Shown here in pieces: positions 16,324 through 23,915 of a stretch of DNA of 64,000 nucleotides. The translations under genes and the position numbers were made by a program. The notes below the pieces were generated by a model. That model was not told the DNA's origin, made no database searches, and saw only the letters and a list, made by a program, of their open reading frames with translations. The DNA comes from JBQTHD01 sp052390275. GTDB taxonomy: Bacteria; Actinomycetota; Acidimicrobiia; Acidimicrobiales; AC-14. The DNA is taken from positions 1 through 64,000 of the forward strand of contig JBQTHD010000019.1 of NCBI GenBank assembly GCA_052390275.1. The letters run 5' to 3'. Position 1 is the first letter of the stretch. Every line of letters starts with the position of its first letter.

Positions 16324-17820
16324 TCATTTGAGGTCCGCCTCAGGGGCCATCGAAGCCATTTGGACCTCCGCCTCAGGTCGGGCGGCCGGATCTGTCGACG
16401 ACAATGGCGATGACGCGGGGGGTCCGCCGGATTCCTCCGGGCCGATGGGGGCAGGTTCGGACTCGGGTGCCCCGGAGGCACCGCCAGGTCGGATCATCCG
16501 CCGCAGAACGGTGATCACCGCCACCGTCAGGGCGACGTAGACCACGATGAGCCCGTAGTAGCCAAACCGGATCCCCGGGGCCCGGGTCACCGCCTCGTCC
16601 ACCCGCATCACTTCGTAGACGATCCAGGGTTGGCGGCCGACCTCGGTGGCCACCCATCCCGCCTCCATCGCCACCGCGGCCAGCGGGCCGGCTGCGGCCG
16701 CCGCCCACAGGAAGACCCGGGCAGCCGGCAGGTCCCGCCGCCGCCACCACGACCATCCCAACCAGACACCCAACCCCAGGAGAAAGAAGCCAATGGCCAC
16801 CATCACCTGGAAGGCCGCCCGAACGATCGGCACCGGCGGGCGCTCGTCGGCGGGGACCTGGTCCAACCCGGCCACCACCGCGTCAACGTCACCGTGGGCC
16901 AACCACGACAGCCCGCCGGGGATCTCCAGGCCGTAGCGAACCTCGCCGTCGATGTAGAGACCGCCAATGGTCAGAGGAGCGCGAGGTTGGGTCCGCAGCA
17001 CACCCTCCAGAGCGGCCAGCTTCACCGGCTGATTTTCGGCCAGGAAGCGGGCGGCCCAGTCGCCGACCACGATCTGGGCCGGGGTCAGGGCGGCGGCAAA
17101 GGCGAAGGGAAGAAGGAATCCAATCCGGTTGTACCGGTCTCGCCGACCCCGCAGCAGGCCCCAGGCGTAGATCGATGCGACCAGGAACCCGGCCACCATC
17201 AGCGCAGCCAGCACCATGTGGGTGGTCTGCACCGGAGTGGCCGGATTGAACATGGCCGCCACCGGATCGACGTTTCGGACCTGGCCGGTTTCGCGATAGT
17301 GGTCGATGTCGAAGCCGGTCGGCTGGTTCATCCAGGCGTTGGCCGTGACCACGAACCAGGCCGAGGCAATCCCGGCGATGGGCACGGGCAGGCCCACCAG
17401 CAGATGCTGGCGAGGGGTCAGGCGGCGGCGGCCGTAGAGGTAGATCCCCAGGAAGATGGCCTCCAGGAAGAAGGCCACACCCTCGATGGCAAAGGGAAGT
17501 CCCCAGACGTCGCCGAAGGTACCCATGAGGTCAGGCCAGAGGATTCCAAGCTCAAAAGAGAGAATTGTGCCGGACACGGCGCCGACGGCAAAGAGCACGG
17601 CGAAGGCCTTGCTCCACCGGTAGGCCAACTCGGCGAACACCGGGTCCCCGGTGCGGATACCCCGCCATTGGGCCAGGAGGATAAGGATGGGGAAACCCAC
17701 CCCGAGGCTGGCAATGACGATGTGCCAACCCAGAGAAAGCGCCATCTGCTGGCGGGCGGCCCACAGATTGGCCTCAAGGACCGAGTCGCTCGTCGCCAGG
17801 AGGTGGGCCAGGCCCATCAT
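16324..17820 (-). CDS. cydA: Cytochrome bd quinol oxidase subunit I
   Basis: ATG 17820 with GGTGGA seven bases upstream is preferred over a TTG at 17841. The 498-residue protein has the heme-ligand His in LGWHIVIASLGVGFP, a second His in VQTTHMVLAALMV, and the conserved GRQPWIVY. It binds hemes b558, b595 and d and oxidises quinol. The Q-loop is of ordinary length. The C-terminal 50 residues are disordered and charged. A 51-codon frame with a strong ribosome site overlaps its start and may couple translation. Confidence 0.93.
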   Translation of the reverse strand: MMGLAHLLATSDSVLEANLWAARQQMALSLGWHIVIASLGVGFPILILLAQWRGIRTGDPVFAELAYRWSKAFAVLFAVGAVSGTILSFELGILWPDLMGTFGDVWGLPFAIEGVAFFLEAIFLGIYLYGRRRLTPRQHLLVGLPVPIAGIASAWFVVTANAWMNQPTGFDIDHYRETGQVRNVDPVAAMFNPATPVQTTHMVLAALMVAGFLVASIYAWGLLRGRRDRYNRIGFLLPFAFAAALTPAQIVVGDWAARFLAENQPVKLAALEGVLRTQPRAPLTIGGLYIDGEVRYGLEIPGGLSWLAHGDVDAVVAGLDQVPADERPPVPIVRAAFQVMVAIGFFLLGLGVWLGWSWWRRRDLPAARVFLWAAAAAGPLAAVAMEAGWVATEVGRQPWIVYEVMRVDEAVTRAPGIRFGYYGLIVVYVALTVAVITVLRRMIRPGGASGAPESEPAPIGPEESGGPPASSPLSSTDPAARPEAEVQMASMAPEADLK

Positions 17821-17972
17821 GGACCGGTCCACCGGCGGCAAATGCCGTCAAGCCCGCCTCGAACCGCCGTTTTCGCCCGGGCCGCACCATCACCACCAGG
17901 CCCAGGCATCGACAACGAAGCAGTGGGGGAGAACCCCGCGACCCCCCATCCGAGACTGGCCAAATACTCCAT
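17817..17972 (-). CDS. Possible 51-residue leader ORF overlapping cydA start
   Basis: On the minus strand an ATG at 17972 is preceded by GGGAGG six bases upstream, the best ribosome site near the cyd promoter. The frame runs 51 codons (MEYLASLGWGVAGFSP...) and its TGA overlaps the cydA ATG as ATGA. It has no clear membrane helix, so it is not an obvious CydX. It may be a translated leader that couples into cydA, or a chance frame in GC-rich DNA. Confidence 0.35.
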   Translation of the reverse strand: MEYLASLGWGVAGFSPTASLSMPGPGGDGAARAKTAVRGGLDGICRRWTGP

Positions 17973-17990
17973 GGCGAACCTCCCGGGCGG

Positions 17991-18024
17991 ACCCTAACAC
18001 CCCTCTTGTGAAACGATTCACAAG
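17991..18024 (-). promoter_or_regulatory. cydAB promoter with perfect Rex operator
   Basis: A perfect 20-base palindrome, CTTGTGAAACGATTCACAAG at 18005-18024, contains the Rex consensus TTGTGAA-N4-TTCACAA without mismatch. On the minus strand a TAGGGT hexamer (17991-17996) follows as a likely -10, so the palindrome overlaps the -35 region. Rex represses respiratory genes and leaves DNA when NADH rises. This predicts cydAB induction under low oxygen. The divergent M20 hydrolase gene begins 70 bases away and may be affected too. Confidence 0.88.
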
Positions 18025-18094
18025 TCTCTTCCCGGGTTTTGGGCGCCTGGCTGCGGCCCGGATCGCCCGGCGGCCGGCCATTAGCGTGCAGGCG

Positions 18095-19342
18095 ATGCCG
18101 TCACCCGAGGACTCCGCTGCGGCTCGGGTCCGGGCAGATGACCCCCAGGCGTCCGGCACGGAGATCCCGTCGGAAACGGTGGTGGCCCTCAAGGAGCAGG
18201 TGACCGAGGAGGTCCTGCGCCGGGCCGGCCAGTTGGCCGAGGTGTCCCACCTGATCCACGCCCGCCCGGAGTTGGGCTTCGAGGAGCACTACGCCGCTGG
18301 TCTTCTCACCCAGGCGCTGGCCGATGCCGGGTTGGAGGTCACTCCCGGAGTCGGGGGCCTGCCCACCGCCTTCACCGCCACCGCCGGCCCGATCGGGGGC
18401 CCGGCGGTGGGCATCATGTGTGAGTACGACGCCCTTCCCGGCCTGGGCCATGGCTGTGGCCACAATGTCATCGCCGCCGCCGGCCTCGGAGCTGGCCTGG
18501 GGGCGATGGTGGCGGCTGAGGCCCTGGGCGGCCGGTTGGTGGTCATAGGTACGCCGGCCGAGGAAGGGGGCGGGGGCAAGGTCGCCCTGCTGGAGGCCGG
18601 CGTGTTCGACGGCCTGGTGGCCGCCCTGATGGTCCACCCGGCCGCCGCCGATCTGGCCGAGGCCCAGGTTGTGGCCATCTCCACCTTCTCGGCCACCTAC
18701 GCCGGCCGGGCCGCCCACGCCGCGGCCGCCCCCTGGGATGGGCGCAACGCCCTCGACGCTGGCGTCCTCGGCTACATGGCCGTCGGCGCTCTCCGCCAGC
18801 ACATCCGCTCGGACGAACGGGTCCACGGCATCTTCACCCACGGGGGCGACAAGCCCAACATCGTCCCCGATCGGGTGGTGGCCGAGTGGTACGTGAGGGC
18901 GCCCACCGCGACGGGGGCCGGGGTCCTGCGGGAACGGGTCGTGGCCGCCCTGGCCGGGTGCGCGGCCGCCGCCGGCTGCACCATGGAGATCGCCCCGCTG
19001 GGCCCCGACTACACCGAACTGGTCAGCAACCAGCCGTTGCTGGACTGCTACCGGGCCAACAGCGCCGCCCTCGGCCGACCGGTGGCCGACCCCACCCCCC
19101 AGTCCCGCCTGGTGGCCAGCACTGACGCCGGCAACGTCAGCCTGGCTGTACCCACCATCCACCCCATGGTCAAGGTGGCGCCGGCGGGCGTGGCCCTGCA
19201 CTCTGAGTCCTTCGCCCGGGCGGCCATCTCCGCCGAAGCCGACCAGGCCATCGTCGAGGCCGCCGGGGCCATGGCCATGACCGCCGTCGATATTTGGGCC
19301 AGTGGCCAACTGCGGGCCGCGGTGAGCCAGGCCCACGGCTGA
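18095..19342 (+). CDS. M20-family amidohydrolase (PM20D2/AbgB-like)
   Basis: A 415-residue metallopeptidase-fold protein. Metal-binding motifs are CEYDALPGLGHGCGHN and GTPAEEGGGGK, with late HSESFARAA completing the site. The pattern matches the AbgB/PM20D2 branch, which hydrolyses amide bonds in N-acyl amino acids or dipeptides. The exact substrate is unknown. ATG 18095 fits a leaderless arrangement: TAGCGT at 18082-18087 lies seven bases before it. The ThyX-like gene starts eight bases after its stop. Confidence 0.85.
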   Translation: MPSPEDSAAARVRADDPQASGTEIPSETVVALKEQVTEEVLRRAGQLAEVSHLIHARPELGFEEHYAAGLLTQALADAGLEVTPGVGGLPTAFTATAGPIGGPAVGIMCEYDALPGLGHGCGHNVIAAAGLGAGLGAMVAAEALGGRLVVIGTPAEEGGGGKVALLEAGVFDGLVAALMVHPAAADLAEAQVVAISTFSATYAGRAAHAAAAPWDGRNALDAGVLGYMAVGALRQHIRSDERVHGIFTHGGDKPNIVPDRVVAEWYVRAPTATGAGVLRERVVAALAGCAAAAGCTMEIAPLGPDYTELVSNQPLLDCYRANSAALGRPVADPTPQSRLVASTDAGNVSLAVPTIHPMVKVAPAGVALHSESFARAAISAEADQAIVEAAGAMAMTAVDIWASGQLRAAVSQAHG

Positions 19343-19349
19343 CGCCAGG

Positions 19350-21200
19350 GTGAGCGACGGGGCACCGACCTATCGGGTCGAAGAATGGACCGAGGCGGAG
19401 GCGGCGGTCTTGCGCCGGTACTTCACCAACCTGACCGGGCCGGTGTTCGCCCTGGTCAACCTGCCTGAAGTGGTCAAGGGTGCCCTTTTCGCCCGGTACT
19501 CCCGCTCATCCAAGAGCCTGCGTCGACTGTTCCTGGACGAGTTCGCCGACCACCTCGACCCAGATCCGACTTCCAGCCCCTCGCCGTCGACACCGACACA
19601 GAGGGCCGGTGGCGGTGACGTCGGGTTGGCGCGAGCCCAGGACCTCTACCAGCGGGTGTTCCACGAGTACGGGGACGACTCGGTGGCCCAGTTGGGCGGG
19701 GTCCATCTGGCCTGCGAGCAGGTCTCCAACCTGTTGTCCAAGATCCTCGAGTGGGGTCGGCTCATGTCCTACCTGGAGCAGTCGACGCGCTACATCGCCT
19801 ACGACGATCGACCGGGAGGCCGGTTCCGCTACCACCGGGACCCGGAACTCGTCGCCAGCCCGCTGGGCCCGCGCTACCAGGCAGAGATGGACGCAATCTT
19901 CACCACCTACACCCAACTGATCCCACCCACCATCGCCGACCTGACCCGACGATTTCCCCCGGCCCCCGGTGAGCAACCCGGGGTGCACCGCCGGGCGATC
20001 AGGGCCCGAGCGCTGGACGCCCTCCGGGGTCTACTCCCCGCGGGCACCCAGTCCAACCTGGGGATATACGGATCCGGCCAGGCCTACGAGGCCCTACTGC
20101 TGAGGATGAGGGCCGATCCGCTGCCCGAGGCCCGGGCCTATGCGGATCTGATGCTGCCCGAACTGCGCCAGGTGATCCCGTCCTTCCTGACCCGGGTGGA
20201 TCGGCCCGACCGGGGAGTGGCCCATTCGTCCTACCTGGCCGCCACCCGACAGAACAGTGCCCGGTGGGCGGCCGGCGCTGGTCTGGACCGCCCGGACGGG
20301 GTCGATCCACAGCGGCTTGATCCGGAGCGGCTTGATCCGGAGCGGCTTGATTCTGAGCGGCTTGATCCGGAGCGGATCGGCCCTGGAGAGGTGGGCCCAG
20401 GGAGAATCGACCCGGGGGAGAAGGAACTGCGGCGGCCCGGCCCCGGCGGGAGCCGGTTCGGCGGGGCGGAGGTGTCCCTGTCGAGGTTCGATCCTCAGGC
20501 TGAGGACGACCTCCTGGTCGCCATCCTGTACCCCCACAGCCACCGCAGCGAGGAGTCACTAGCCCGCCAGGTGGCCACCATGAGCGCCCAGGACCGGACC
20601 CGTCTTCTGGCCGCCTGGACGGGGGAGCGAGGCAACCGTCGCCATCGTCCGGGGCGGGCTCTGGAGTTGGTGAGCTACCGCTTCGACATCGTCAGCGACT
20701 ACGGGGCGTTTCGCGACCTGCAACGTCATCGGATGCTCACCATCCAGTGGCAGACACTCAGCCCCTGGCACGGCTTCGATGTTCCCCCGGACGTGTCCAT
20801 CGCCGGGGTCGAGGCCCAGTACCGCCGGGCCATGGAGCGCTCCGGCGACCTGTACCGGGACCTGGTCGGGTCCTTCGGGCCCCAGGCCCCTTATGCCCTG
20901 GCGCTCGGCTACCGCATTCGTTACTCGATGCATCTCAATGCCCGGGAAGCCATGCACATGCTCGAACTGCGGACGACGCCGGCGGCCCACCCCTCCTACC
21001 GGGCCATCTGTGTGGAGATGCATCGCCAGATCGCCGAGGTGGCCGGCCACCGGGCCATCGCCGCCATGATGAGCTTCGTCGGCCCGATCACTGACGGTCA
21101 GGGCAGCGCCGAGGTGGGCCGGTTGGACTCTGAGCGCCGGGCTTTCGAGCGTCGAGGCGCAGTCGTCGCCGACGCGGGCCCTGGGCTAACCCTCAACTGA
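19350..21200 (+). CDS. Tandem ThyX-like (FAD-dependent thymidylate synthase superfamily) protein
   Basis: A 616-residue protein from GTG 19350 with two ThyX-like halves. The N-terminal half has ALFARYSRSSKSLRRLFLDEF and a WGRLMSYLEQSTRYI segment; the C-terminal half has DYGAFRDLQRHRMLTIQWQ, whose RHR recalls the FAD/dUMP signature RHRxxS. Such double proteins occur in actinobacteria and related groups and are usually labelled thymidylate synthase, though the signature is incomplete, so catalytic activity is uncertain. A linker around residues 320-345 carries RLDPE repeats. It may be cotranscribed with the M20 gene. Confidence 0.75.
   Translation: MSDGAPTYRVEEWTEAEAAVLRRYFTNLTGPVFALVNLPEVVKGALFARYSRSSKSLRRLFLDEFADHLDPDPTSSPSPSTPTQRAGGGDVGLARAQDLYQRVFHEYGDDSVAQLGGVHLACEQVSNLLSKILEWGRLMSYLEQSTRYIAYDDRPGGRFRYHRDPELVASPLGPRYQAEMDAIFTTYTQLIPPTIADLTRRFPPAPGEQPGVHRRAIRARALDALRGLLPAGTQSNLGIYGSGQAYEALLLRMRADPLPEARAYADLMLPELRQVIPSFLTRVDRPDRGVAHSSYLAATRQNSARWAAGAGLDRPDGVDPQRLDPERLDPERLDSERLDPERIGPGEVGPGRIDPGEKELRRPGPGGSRFGGAEVSLSRFDPQAEDDLLVAILYPHSHRSEESLARQVATMSAQDRTRLLAAWTGERGNRRHRPGRALELVSYRFDIVSDYGAFRDLQRHRMLTIQWQTLSPWHGFDVPPDVSIAGVEAQYRRAMERSGDLYRDLVGSFGPQAPYALALGYRIRYSMHLNAREAMHMLELRTTPAAHPSYRAICVEMHRQIAEVAGHRAIAAMMSFVGPITDGQGSAEVGRLDSERRAFERRGAVVADAGPGLTLN
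20310..20369 (+). repeat. Four 15-base tandem repeats inside ThyX-like gene
   Basis: Units of GAGCGGCTTGATCCG, with one unit ending TTCT and the first beginning with C, repeat four times and encode RLDPE-type pentapeptides in the linker between the two ThyX-like halves. The reading frame is kept. A fifth partial unit follows. Confidence 0.9.
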
Positions 21201-21787
21201 TGGTGGAGGGTGGTGGATACACTGGTCCTGACCAGCCATAACCGACAAAGTGGCTGCTAGAGCAGGCCATAATCCGCCTTGCGCCCGGCGACCGGGCCGA
21301 CAAAGGTTGGGACCGTCCACGACGCCCCAGACCCCCGGGTCGTGGGCTTCGGTGCCACCTTCGGGCGGCGCCGAGGGGGCGGTCAAGGGCAGCGCGGATT
21401 CGGGGGACCGAGTAGAGAACGTTCTGACAACCCCAGCGGCCGGGCGGACAACCACCACCCGGGCTCTGAGGGCCAACCGAACGGCGCCAAAGGTCTCCCG
21501 GGTCCCGTCATGTCGAAACCGGGGCCACGGCTCAGGCCGAGTGCCCCGGCTACCCCACGTCGGCCCGATTTCGTTTCGGTGGGGCATGGCCGGGCGTGCT
21601 CTATGCTCCCGCCTTCGCCCCCGACCACACCCCTCGCCGCCGACCCGCCACCGCTTTTCCCACTCCTGATCGTCCGATCGACTCCACCGAATGACCGCCT
21701 GCTGCGGGGCGGGTATGCCGAAAGGACGATGACGGACTCAATGCTGGGGACTTCCCCGAGGGAACGGAATCCGAGGACTTCGACGCC
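21201..21787. other. Intergenic region without a recognised gene
   Basis: The 587 bases between the ThyX-like gene and the DUF4193 gene hold only frames of poor coding character on both strands. No RNA gene or repeat is recognised. The last part should contain the promoter of the DUF4193 gene. A hexamer TATGCT at 21602-21607 could be a -10 element, but no matching -35 stands out. Confidence 0.5.
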
Positions 21788-22318
21788 ATGAACAGTGGAC
21801 TGATCGCCGGAGACGACGACCTCGAGGGTGATGACCTGGAGGTCGAACTTGAAGCCGACGACCTCGACGGCTTGGAGGACGAGGCCGACGAGGTGGGCCT
21901 CGACGACGACGCCGTGTTGGACGACGAGGTCAGCCTGAACGACGCTGGCCTGGACGACGCTGGCCTGGACGATGCCGACGACTCCGGCCTGGACGATGAA
22001 GTCGACGAAGTCGTAGCCGCCGTTGCCACCAAGGACGAGGTGGCCGACGACGAAGAGGACGACGAAGAGGACGAGGACGAGCTTGACGACGACGTGGAGG
22101 CCAGCCTCGACGTGATCCTCAAGGACCGTCTGGTGGTCGTTGACGACGAAGTCGACGACGACGAGGACGACCCCGGGGGTGCCGAGGACCGGGCGGAGCC
22201 GTCCACCAAGGTTCCAACGAAGAGGCCGGAGGAGTTCGTCTGCCAGTCCTGTTTTCTGGTCAAGCACCCCGGTCAGTTGGCGGATGCCACCCGGATGTAC
22301 TGCCGGGACTGCGTGTAG
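21788..22318 (+). CDS. DUF4193-family acidic zinc-ribbon protein
   Basis: A 176-residue protein. The first 140 residues are extremely rich in Asp and Glu. The C-terminus has the DUF4193 signature EEFVCQSCFLVKHPGQLAD followed by CRDC, a four-cysteine zinc site. Family members are actinobacterial, small and of unknown function. This one is longer than usual because the acidic part is expanded by degenerate LDDAG-type repeats. GAGGA eleven bases before the ATG is a plausible ribosome site. The following gene starts eight bases after its stop. Confidence 0.88.
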   Translation: MNSGLIAGDDDLEGDDLEVELEADDLDGLEDEADEVGLDDDAVLDDEVSLNDAGLDDAGLDDADDSGLDDEVDEVVAAVATKDEVADDEEDDEEDEDELDDDVEASLDVILKDRLVVVDDEVDDDEDDPGGAEDRAEPSTKVPTKRPEEFVCQSCFLVKHPGQLADATRMYCRDCV

Positions 22319-22325
22319 AACCGCA

Positions 22326-22943
22326 ATGACGGCTCCGCGGCGCCCCTCGGATCTGGCGGCCGACGTGTTCATCCACGCCCCGTTGGGCCTGGCCATGGCC
22401 GCTGCTGAAATGTTCCCCTCCCTTAGCGCCAAGGGTCGCCGAGAACTGGCTTCCCGCCGGGCCACCGCCACCATGGTTGGCAGGGTCGCCACCGAGCAGG
22501 GCCTGAACCTGTTGAAAGCCCGGGTCGGCTCGCTGCTCGACACCCGCCGGCCTGCTTCCACGGGGCCCGCTTCCACTGGGCCTGCTTCCACTGGGCCTGC
22601 TTCCACTGGGCCTGCTTCCACTGGGCCTGCTTCCACTGGGCCTGCTTCCACTGGGCCTGCTTCCACTGGGCCTGCTTCCACTGGGCCTGCTTCAGTCGCC
22701 CCGATGGAGCCCGGGATAAGGGCCGATACTTCCGAGCAGGAGTCCGCCGGGACCGAGCCCACATGGGCTGAGGTGCTTCCCGGCTACGACTCGCTGGCGG
22801 CATCGCAGATCGTGGCCCGATTAGGCGCCCTGGGACCGGTGGAACTTCGGGCCATCTCCGCCCGGGAATCTGCCGGCCGGTCCCGCCGCAGCATTCTCCG
22901 TAGGATCGACCAGTTGCTCGACGCCCCGCCGGATGGCCACTGA
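22326..22943 (+). CDS. Helical protein with PASTG pentapeptide repeats
   Basis: From ATG 22326 it has 205 residues. A basic N-terminal helix region (KGRRELASRRATATMVGRV) is followed by nine PASTG repeats. The C-terminus (LPGYDSLAASQIVARLGALG ... RRSILRRIDQLL) resembles a short helical segment common in actinobacterial, sometimes lipid-droplet-associated, proteins. No function can be assigned. Its close spacing after the DUF4193 gene suggests one transcript. Confidence 0.65.
   Translation: MTAPRRPSDLAADVFIHAPLGLAMAAAEMFPSLSAKGRRELASRRATATMVGRVATEQGLNLLKARVGSLLDTRRPASTGPASTGPASTGPASTGPASTGPASTGPASTGPASTGPASTGPASVAPMEPGIRADTSEQESAGTEPTWAEVLPGYDSLAASQIVARLGALGPVELRAISARESAGRSRRSILRRIDQLLDAPPDGH
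22551..22685 (+). repeat. Nine 15-base tandem repeats encoding PASTG
   Basis: Nine direct units of CCTGCTTCCACTGGG span 135 bases. Only the first two units differ, by one or two bases, and a diverged tenth follows. The near identity points to recent expansion. Copy number changes would keep the frame. Confidence 0.95.
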
Positions 22944-22999
22944 GCGCGCCCCTGCCTCGACCGGATGCCCCCGGCGAGGCACCCGGTGCCAATTGGTCG

Positions 23000-23491
23000 G
23001 TGGAGAGCTCTCGCCCGGCTCGGGCCGGTGATCTGGGTCGGATAGCCGAGCTGGCCCGGATGGCGGTGACCGAGTTGACCCCCATGCGGGGGGGTGCCGT
23101 TTGGCGGGCTGGAGAAGCACGCTTTGATCCGATGGAGCCGGAACTGAACAAGCTGCTGGACGACGAGGACCGACTGGTCCTCGTCGCGACCCTGGACGAG
23201 GCCATCATGGGCTACGCCGTTGGCGCCGCCCGCCGTCTTCACGACGGGTCACTCCTGGGGGTGATCACTGACATCTTCGTAGAGGAGGGCGCCCGGTCCA
23301 TAGGACTCGGAGAAGCGATGCTCGACGACCTGATCAGTTGGTGCCGGGGCCGGGGATGTATCGGGATCGACTCGATGGCCCTGCCCGGGCATCGCAGCAC
23401 CAAGAACTTCTTCGAAGAGGCCGGTTTCACCGCCCGGCAACTGATCATGCACAAGCACCTCTCGCCGCCTGACCCAAGCGCCTCCGCGTAG
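23000..23491 (+). CDS. GNAT-family N-acetyltransferase
   Basis: A 163-residue single-domain GNAT protein starting at GTG 23000. Strand 4 and the acetyl-CoA loop read GVITDIFVEEGARSIGLGEAML, and the late NFFEEAGFTARQLIMHK is typical of the fold. The substrate cannot be deduced. A NUDIX gene follows after 10 bases, so the two are probably expressed together. Confidence 0.83.
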   Translation: MESSRPARAGDLGRIAELARMAVTELTPMRGGAVWRAGEARFDPMEPELNKLLDDEDRLVLVATLDEAIMGYAVGAARRLHDGSLLGVITDIFVEEGARSIGLGEAMLDDLISWCRGRGCIGIDSMALPGHRSTKNFFEEAGFTARQLIMHKHLSPPDPSASA

Positions 23492-23501
23492 TCCCCAACA
23501 C

Positions 23502-23915
23502 GTGGCGATGGCCCGGCCCGAGTTGTGCGTGAGTGCCCTCGTCGCCGAGGACGGCCGGGTCCTCCTCGTTCGCCGGGGTCCGGGCCCCGCCGGGGGGCAG
23601 TGGTCCCTTCCTGGAGGCCGAGTCGAGGCCGGCGAGTCCCTGGCTGAGGCCGTAGTCAGAGAGGTGCTCGAGGAAACCGGGCTCAGTGCGGTGTGCAACC
23701 ACCTCGTCGGGTGGGTCGAAAAGGTCGGTGACCCGGGGTGGGTCATCCTCGCCTTCGCTGTGACCCTCCTCGACCCCCACGACTCTGCCCCGCGAGCCGG
23801 CTCCGATGCAGCCGAGATCCGCTGGGTAAGCCTGGATCAGGTGTCCGAACTGGACCTAACAGACGGTCTGGTCGATCTCCTGGCCGGCCAGGACCTGTTC
23901 CCCGGGTTCGTGTGA
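23502..23915 (+). CDS. NUDIX hydrolase
   Basis: A 137-residue protein with a complete Nudix box (GGRVEAGESLAEAVVREVLEE then TGL) after WSLP, so it should hydrolyse a nucleoside diphosphate derivative in a magnesium-dependent way. Small proteins of this type include NTP pyrophosphatases of MutT character, but the substrate is not evident. The start is GTG 23502, with an in-frame ATG two codons later. The last 60 bases overlap the end of the convergent gene. Confidence 0.87.
   Translation: MAMARPELCVSALVAEDGRVLLVRRGPGPAGGQWSLPGGRVEAGESLAEAVVREVLEETGLSAVCNHLVGWVEKVGDPGWVILAFAVTLLDPHDSAPRAGSDAAEIRWVSLDQVSELDLTDGLVDLLAGQDLFPGFV

Noticed and set aside
16630..17997. 455-codon plus-strand open frame opposite cydA
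   Set aside because: CydA on the minus strand is certain; the antisense frame is low-complexity and has no known fold.
22551..22685. Regular repeats that could suggest a CRISPR array
   Set aside because: Units of 15 bases are directly adjacent without spacers and encode PASTG in frame; the 14- and 16-base arrays at 13058 and 38453 also lack spacers.
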